Below, in pieces: positions 20,762-23,732 of a DNA stretch of 23,732 nt. Made by a program: the position numbers and the translations under genes. This stretch comes from Candidatus Jacksonbacteria bacterium (GTDB lineage: Bacteria; Patescibacteriota; Patescibacteriia; UBA9629; GWA2-43-13). Each line of letters opens with the position of its first letter. Position 1 is the stretch's first letter. The notes below the pieces were generated by a model. That model saw nothing but the letters and a program-made list of their open reading frames with translations, did no database searches and had not been told where the DNA came from. The stretch lies in contig JABIPD010000074.1 of NCBI GenBank assembly GCA_018698735.1, forward strand, positions 1-23,732, read 5' to 3'.

Positions 20762-21883
20762 TCACTCGACCGGTGTTTTGGCGACAGCAACATTGTGGTA
20801 ACCACCGAAGCGGTTATGTACTGTTACGCTTTCAAAACCAGCCTTCAAAGTTAGTTCCTCGACTTCCGCTGGCGTACGATAGAACATCCGTGGCCAGCGA
20901 ACCACGTTTCTTACTGGGTGAGATTCAAGTGTTTTGCCCACACAGCTCCACACAACATACCCACCAGGTACAAGAAGCTTTCGAATCTGAGAAAGAAGGG
21001 AGCGTATCTTCCCGTCAGTAAAGTAATCCAGCAGACCGACTACTTCTACGACGATAACATCCCCTAGAATTTCCCCAGATGCTTCATATGGCACAACAGT
21101 TGTAATGCTTTCCGCAGTTACCACGGCTGCACCATTGCCCAGAAACGACAAAGCCCTGTTTTGAGCTGTTTCCGCTTCCTGCCCTCTAACTCTTGTAGCG
21201 AGAGAACTCACTACTTTCGTCGCGTCGCCGGATATGCATACGAGCGGCGCTTGATGACCGAGTTCTATAGCAGTTTTCTTGGTTAACTCGAGAGCGTCAG
21301 GATCCTTGTCGATAGCGATAACACCGACAGGATATTTACTCGAAGTAGCAGCAGACGCTGCTGCGCGAGCACTTCCAGCCCCTACGCTAGCAACAAACCC
21401 TAAACGCCCAGGAGTGATTGCAGCCTCCACACCACTCTCGTTTACCACCCAATCTAAAAGATCGGTAGTAAACATTAAGCGATCTCGAAGAGCCGGTGAA
21501 TTCCAGAAAACGCTATCCCAGATCCAAGCCCATGCTCTCTCGGATCTAGAGGCTTCTCGACCTGCGTAGAACGTCGTTGGGTCTCCATACATAGAAGAAA
21601 GTGCACCAACACCGCCTTTCCCCTCACGAATAGAGAGAGTGTATGCTGTGTTAAGAAAAAGCTTTGCTAACCAGCGGTAAACGTAATGCTTTTTCTTGAG
21701 CGCAGGAATAGGCAATCGATGGAGCAACCTAAACGACCAGTAATCAAGAGGCCGCGCTACTGCATGGTACAGAAATAGCGCAAGATAGTGCACCATCACA
21801 ACCAAAAGCCGAATGCGCGCCCGAGGAGGCGGCACAAAAGACTTTTGTTCTGTTTCTTTAGGACGACCAGAAAAAACGTCCAT
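20762..21883 (-). CDS. SAM-dependent methyltransferase-like protein
   Basis: 373 residues from the ATG at 21883, chosen because AGGAGG (21891-21896) sits seven bases upstream and a promoter would start transcription near 21911, downstream of the ATG at 21946 that opens the longer frame. Residues 20-60 are hydrophobic and may attach to the membrane (LLVVMVHYLALFLYHAV). Residues about 150-340 look like a class I Rossmann methyltransferase: FVASVGAGSARAA (SAM-binding glycine loop), VGVIAIDKDPDAL (acidic residue for the ribose), ISGDATKV, DVIVVEVVGLLDYF, LLVPGGYVVWS and a C-terminal EELTLKAGFESV. The substrate is unknown. It is more G+C-rich than the genes to its left and divergent from an RND exporter gene, suggesting acquisition with that neighbour. 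Confidence 0.75.
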   Translation of the reverse strand: MDVFSGRPKETEQKSFVPPPRARIRLLVVMVHYLALFLYHAVARPLDYWSFRLLHRLPIPALKKKHYVYRWLAKLFLNTAYTLSIREGKGGVGALSSMYGDPTTFYAGREASRSERAWAWIWDSVFWNSPALRDRLMFTTDLLDWVVNESGVEAAITPGRLGFVASVGAGSARAAASAATSSKYPVGVIAIDKDPDALELTKKTAIELGHQAPLVCISGDATKVVSSLATRVRGQEAETAQNRALSFLGNGAAVVTAESITTVVPYEASGEILGDVIVVEVVGLLDYFTDGKIRSLLSQIRKLLVPGGYVVWSCVGKTLESHPVRNVVRWPRMFYRTPAEVEELTLKAGFESVTVHNRFGGYHNVAVAKTPVE

Positions 21884-21917
21884 ATACTTACCTCCTCTCT
21901 TTGTGAAGGTACTGTTA

Positions 21918-21946
21918 AGTGTAAACATCTCATTGCCTTTGTTCAA
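21918..21946 (-). promoter_or_regulatory. Promoter of the methyltransferase gene
   Basis: TTGAAC (21941-21946), 17 bases, TACACT (21918-21923), expected start near 21911. With the AGGAGG at 21891-21896 this gives a conventional leader of about 28 bases. Confidence 0.55.
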
Positions 21947-22042
21947 GGAAAGAGACTCTGCACTTCTTCCGGCACTTTAGCAAGACAACTTCGTCGCACT
22001 TGCAACATGCAAAAATACCAGACAATACCCACTATGTCCATA

Positions 22043-22071
22043 TTGACGAAACAAGTTTTTTATAGTTAACT
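22043..22071 (+). promoter_or_regulatory. Possible promoter of the RND exporter gene
   Basis: TTGACG (22043-22048), 17 bases, TTAACT (22066-22071). The -10 is weak; TATAGT at 22061-22066 is a better hexamer but too close. The rest of the 257-base divergent spacer shows no other clear signal. Confidence 0.35.
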
Positions 22072-22140
22072 CTACTGTTCTGTCCTTTGACATCGCACGC
22101 CACCAAACGTTTCGGGTAAAGAAACCAGATTGGAAAGCCA

Positions 22141-23732
22141 ATGAAGCGGCAAACACTGGTTATCTTTACTGCGATAACCATATTCCTCTGCGCGATGAAC
22201 GTGTATGTAAGGCGAAGCGGAGTTGTAGATAACACGATCGTAAACAAGAACTCGCAAGAGTACTTAAACGATCAAGTTCTTCAACAATTCCGTTCGAACG
22301 ACCGGCTCATCTTCTTTCTTCCCTTGCCCGGAAGAGACTCTCTTACCTACGATCACCTTAAACATATAGCAGATTTCTCTGCGGAAGTAGAGGAATTATC
22401 TTGGGCACAGGAGACAATCAACGGTCGCACTACAAGCCGTGTTGCTGGCCCAACAACCATACCTATCGTCTCTCGAGGTCGCGATGAAGCAGGGAATGAG
22501 ATCTGGAACCCTAATTACGACCCAGCTCTCAGTGAAGGTGATCTTTGGGAGCTAGAAAACAACGATCTCTATCTAAAGGAATGGATCGCGTTTGTTTCGG
22601 CAAACGATTCCTATAGAGGAAAGATCTTCGGCGAAAACTTCGAATGGGCAATTGTTGCGGTGCTTCTTGCGCCGGATCATTCTCAACACGAAGTGTATTG
22701 GGATTCAGTCGAGCTCCTCGAAGGCAAGCCTACCTCAACTCTCTGGCGGTATTTCAAAAATACCATCACCCCTAAAGAGCAATGGCAACATTGGCAGGTT
22801 GCAGGCTGGGCTGCTGCACGAGAAACACTCGACATATCCCTCACCCACGATGTCGTTACCATTATTCCCTTTGGATTAATCCTGGCATTCCTTGCCGGAG
22901 TATTCCTCTTGGGATCATGGCGACGATCTTTGGTGATGGTAATGCTTATGCTATGTGTTCTTGTGTGGACACGGGGCAGCATTAGCGTTATTGCTTTCTT
23001 GAGCGAGTGGCTAAACTTTCATGCGTCGTGGCTTCCTACCACCGAGAATTCCTATATTCTCGTGGCTGCAAGCATATGGTTAGTGCAAGGATCGAGTTTT
23101 ACTATTCACCGGTTCCACGCGTTTAACCGCGCTAGCACTGGTAGAAAAAGCACTGCACAGGCATGGAAAGATAGCGCTAAAGATATCGGGCCAATCCTTA
23201 ACGGGATACTGGTTATCTCGGTGCTTACTCTTGTGTCACTCGTTACCTTTGAGGTTCGGGTTATACGAGAGCTAGGCCCACTGGCAGCGCTTGGAATTGT
23301 GTATACGTATGTTCTTGCAATGTACGTACTACCACAGTTGCACATGCGAATGTGCTCAACCGAAGCTGCTAAAGAACTGCCAAACGACCTGTTATCTTTT
23401 TCCGCAGGAACTCCTCTGGAAAGAGCAGTAAACTTCGTTCTCGACCTCGTTGATGAGCTCGATGAAAAGCTCGTCACCAGCCGAACAGCTCTAGCAGCTA
23501 TTTCCGTCCTTACCATTGGGATAATAGCAATTGCGTCTGCATTCGTGCTGCAAGACAGAGTTGTGGTTAACACGCAATCCTTGGCCTTCCTTAAAGGCAC
23601 AGGAATGCACCAAACCATGGAGTGGCTTAACGAAGAAGGGAAACCAGGCAACGATGCCGCAGAAGTTGGGATAAAGATAGACCTAGCACCCGGCGATGAC
23701 CTTGAAGCTAGCGAGATCCTTCGCAAGCGCAA
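22141..23732 (+). CDS. RND-superfamily (MMPL-like) exporter, 3' end beyond the window
   Basis: 530 codons are open from the ATG at 22141 to the window edge without a stop. GGAAAG precedes the ATG. The first membrane helix is VIFTAITIFLCAMNVYV (residues about 7-23). A first periplasmic domain follows (NDRLIFFLPLPGRDSL, then HIADFSAEVEELSWAQE), typical of RND proteins of the COG1033/MMPL type. A helix bundle comes next: VTIIPFGLILAFLAGVFLLG, VMVMLMLCVLVW, SYILVAASIWLVQGSSFTIH, PILNGILVISVLTLVSLVTF and LGPLAALGIVYTYVLAMYVL. A cytoplasmic linker leads into the helix of the second half (AISVLTIGIIAIASAFVL) and the start of the second periplasmic domain (NTQSLAFLKGTGMHQTMEWL). It is expected to be a proton-driven exporter of lipids or hydrophobic compounds; substrate unknown. 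Confidence 0.85.
   Translation, partial: MKRQTLVIFTAITIFLCAMNVYVRRSGVVDNTIVNKNSQEYLNDQVLQQFRSNDRLIFFLPLPGRDSLTYDHLKHIADFSAEVEELSWAQETINGRTTSRVAGPTTIPIVSRGRDEAGNEIWNPNYDPALSEGDLWELENNDLYLKEWIAFVSANDSYRGKIFGENFEWAIVAVLLAPDHSQHEVYWDSVELLEGKPTSTLWRYFKNTITPKEQWQHWQVAGWAAARETLDISLTHDVVTIIPFGLILAFLAGVFLLGSWRRSLVMVMLMLCVLVWTRGSISVIAFLSEWLNFHASWLPTTENSYILVAASIWLVQGSSFTIHRFHAFNRASTGRKSTAQAWKDSAKDIGPILNGILVISVLTLVSLVTFEVRVIRELGPLAALGIVYTYVLAMYVLPQLHMRMCSTEAAKELPNDLLSFSAGTPLERAVNFVLDLVDELDEKLVTSRTALAAISVLTIGIIAIASAFVLQDRVVVNTQSLAFLKGTGMHQTMEWLNEEGKPGNDAAEVGIKIDLAPGDDLEASEILRKR

Noticed and set aside
21884..21946. Extended N-terminus of the methyltransferase from the ATG at 21946
   Set aside because: That start overlaps the -35 of a good promoter, while AGGAGG precedes the ATG at 21883.
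23106..23732. 208-codon minus-strand open frame at the right edge
   Set aside because: It is antisense to the RND exporter, whose frame carries recognisable membrane helices; the minus-strand protein is Ser/Arg-rich and lacks any domain.

Overview
The window looks like a chromosomal segment of a small-genome bacterium, most likely a member of the Candidate Phyla Radiation (Patescibacteria). This is inferred from the AT-rich compact genes, the scarcity of Shine-Dalgarno sites, a two-domain GlmU-like protein of the alternative family, a degenerate phosphatase/propeller membrane protein, and the mix of short palindromic intergenic repeats. No 16S or other definitive marker is present. The standard genetic code is used and the tRNA genes encode their CCA ends.

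Almost all genes lie on the minus strand. From left to right: a small uncertain ORF (55-327); a GlmU-like protein, argS, a membrane-anchored protein of unknown function, glmS and a winged-helix regulator (506-6653), which bring amino-sugar nucleotide supply and arginyl-tRNA synthesis together. A symmetric divergent promoter (6680-6714) separates these from a plus-strand membrane protein with a PP2C-like domain inside and a beta-propeller outside (6724-8904). Then come rplL and rplJ behind a strong promoter, a probable L10 leader and an attenuator hairpin (9041-10350); mltG and manC, translationally coupled by an ATGA overlap (10484-12612); and an orphan multi-pass membrane protein (12659-13147).

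The centre (13465-14335) is a stable-RNA operon on the minus strand. A near-consensus promoter drives an unidentified structured RNA of about 335 nt, followed by tRNA-Gln(CTG), an odd tRNA-Asp(GTC), and three tandem tRNA-Pro genes covering the CGG, GGG and TGG anticodons. Two strong hairpin terminators flank the region, and the spacers carry several families of short palindromic repeats.

Further right are a PAP2 lipid phosphatase (undecaprenyl-diphosphatase type), two tandem divergent cofactor-independent phosphoglycerate mutases, and an orphan 7TM-GAF histidine kinase. With MltG and GlmS, the PAP2 protein points to a peptidoglycan-building cell. The last 3 kb (20762-23732) holds a methyltransferase and, divergently, the first 530 codons of an RND-superfamily exporter that runs off the window. 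This end is visibly richer in G+C, has a canonical AGGAGG site, and may have been acquired horizontally.

The observations most worth following are the unidentified structured RNA at 13966-14301, the PP2C-like/propeller protein, the tandem tRNA-Pro set, the duplicated phosphoglycerate mutases, and the compositionally distinct right end.
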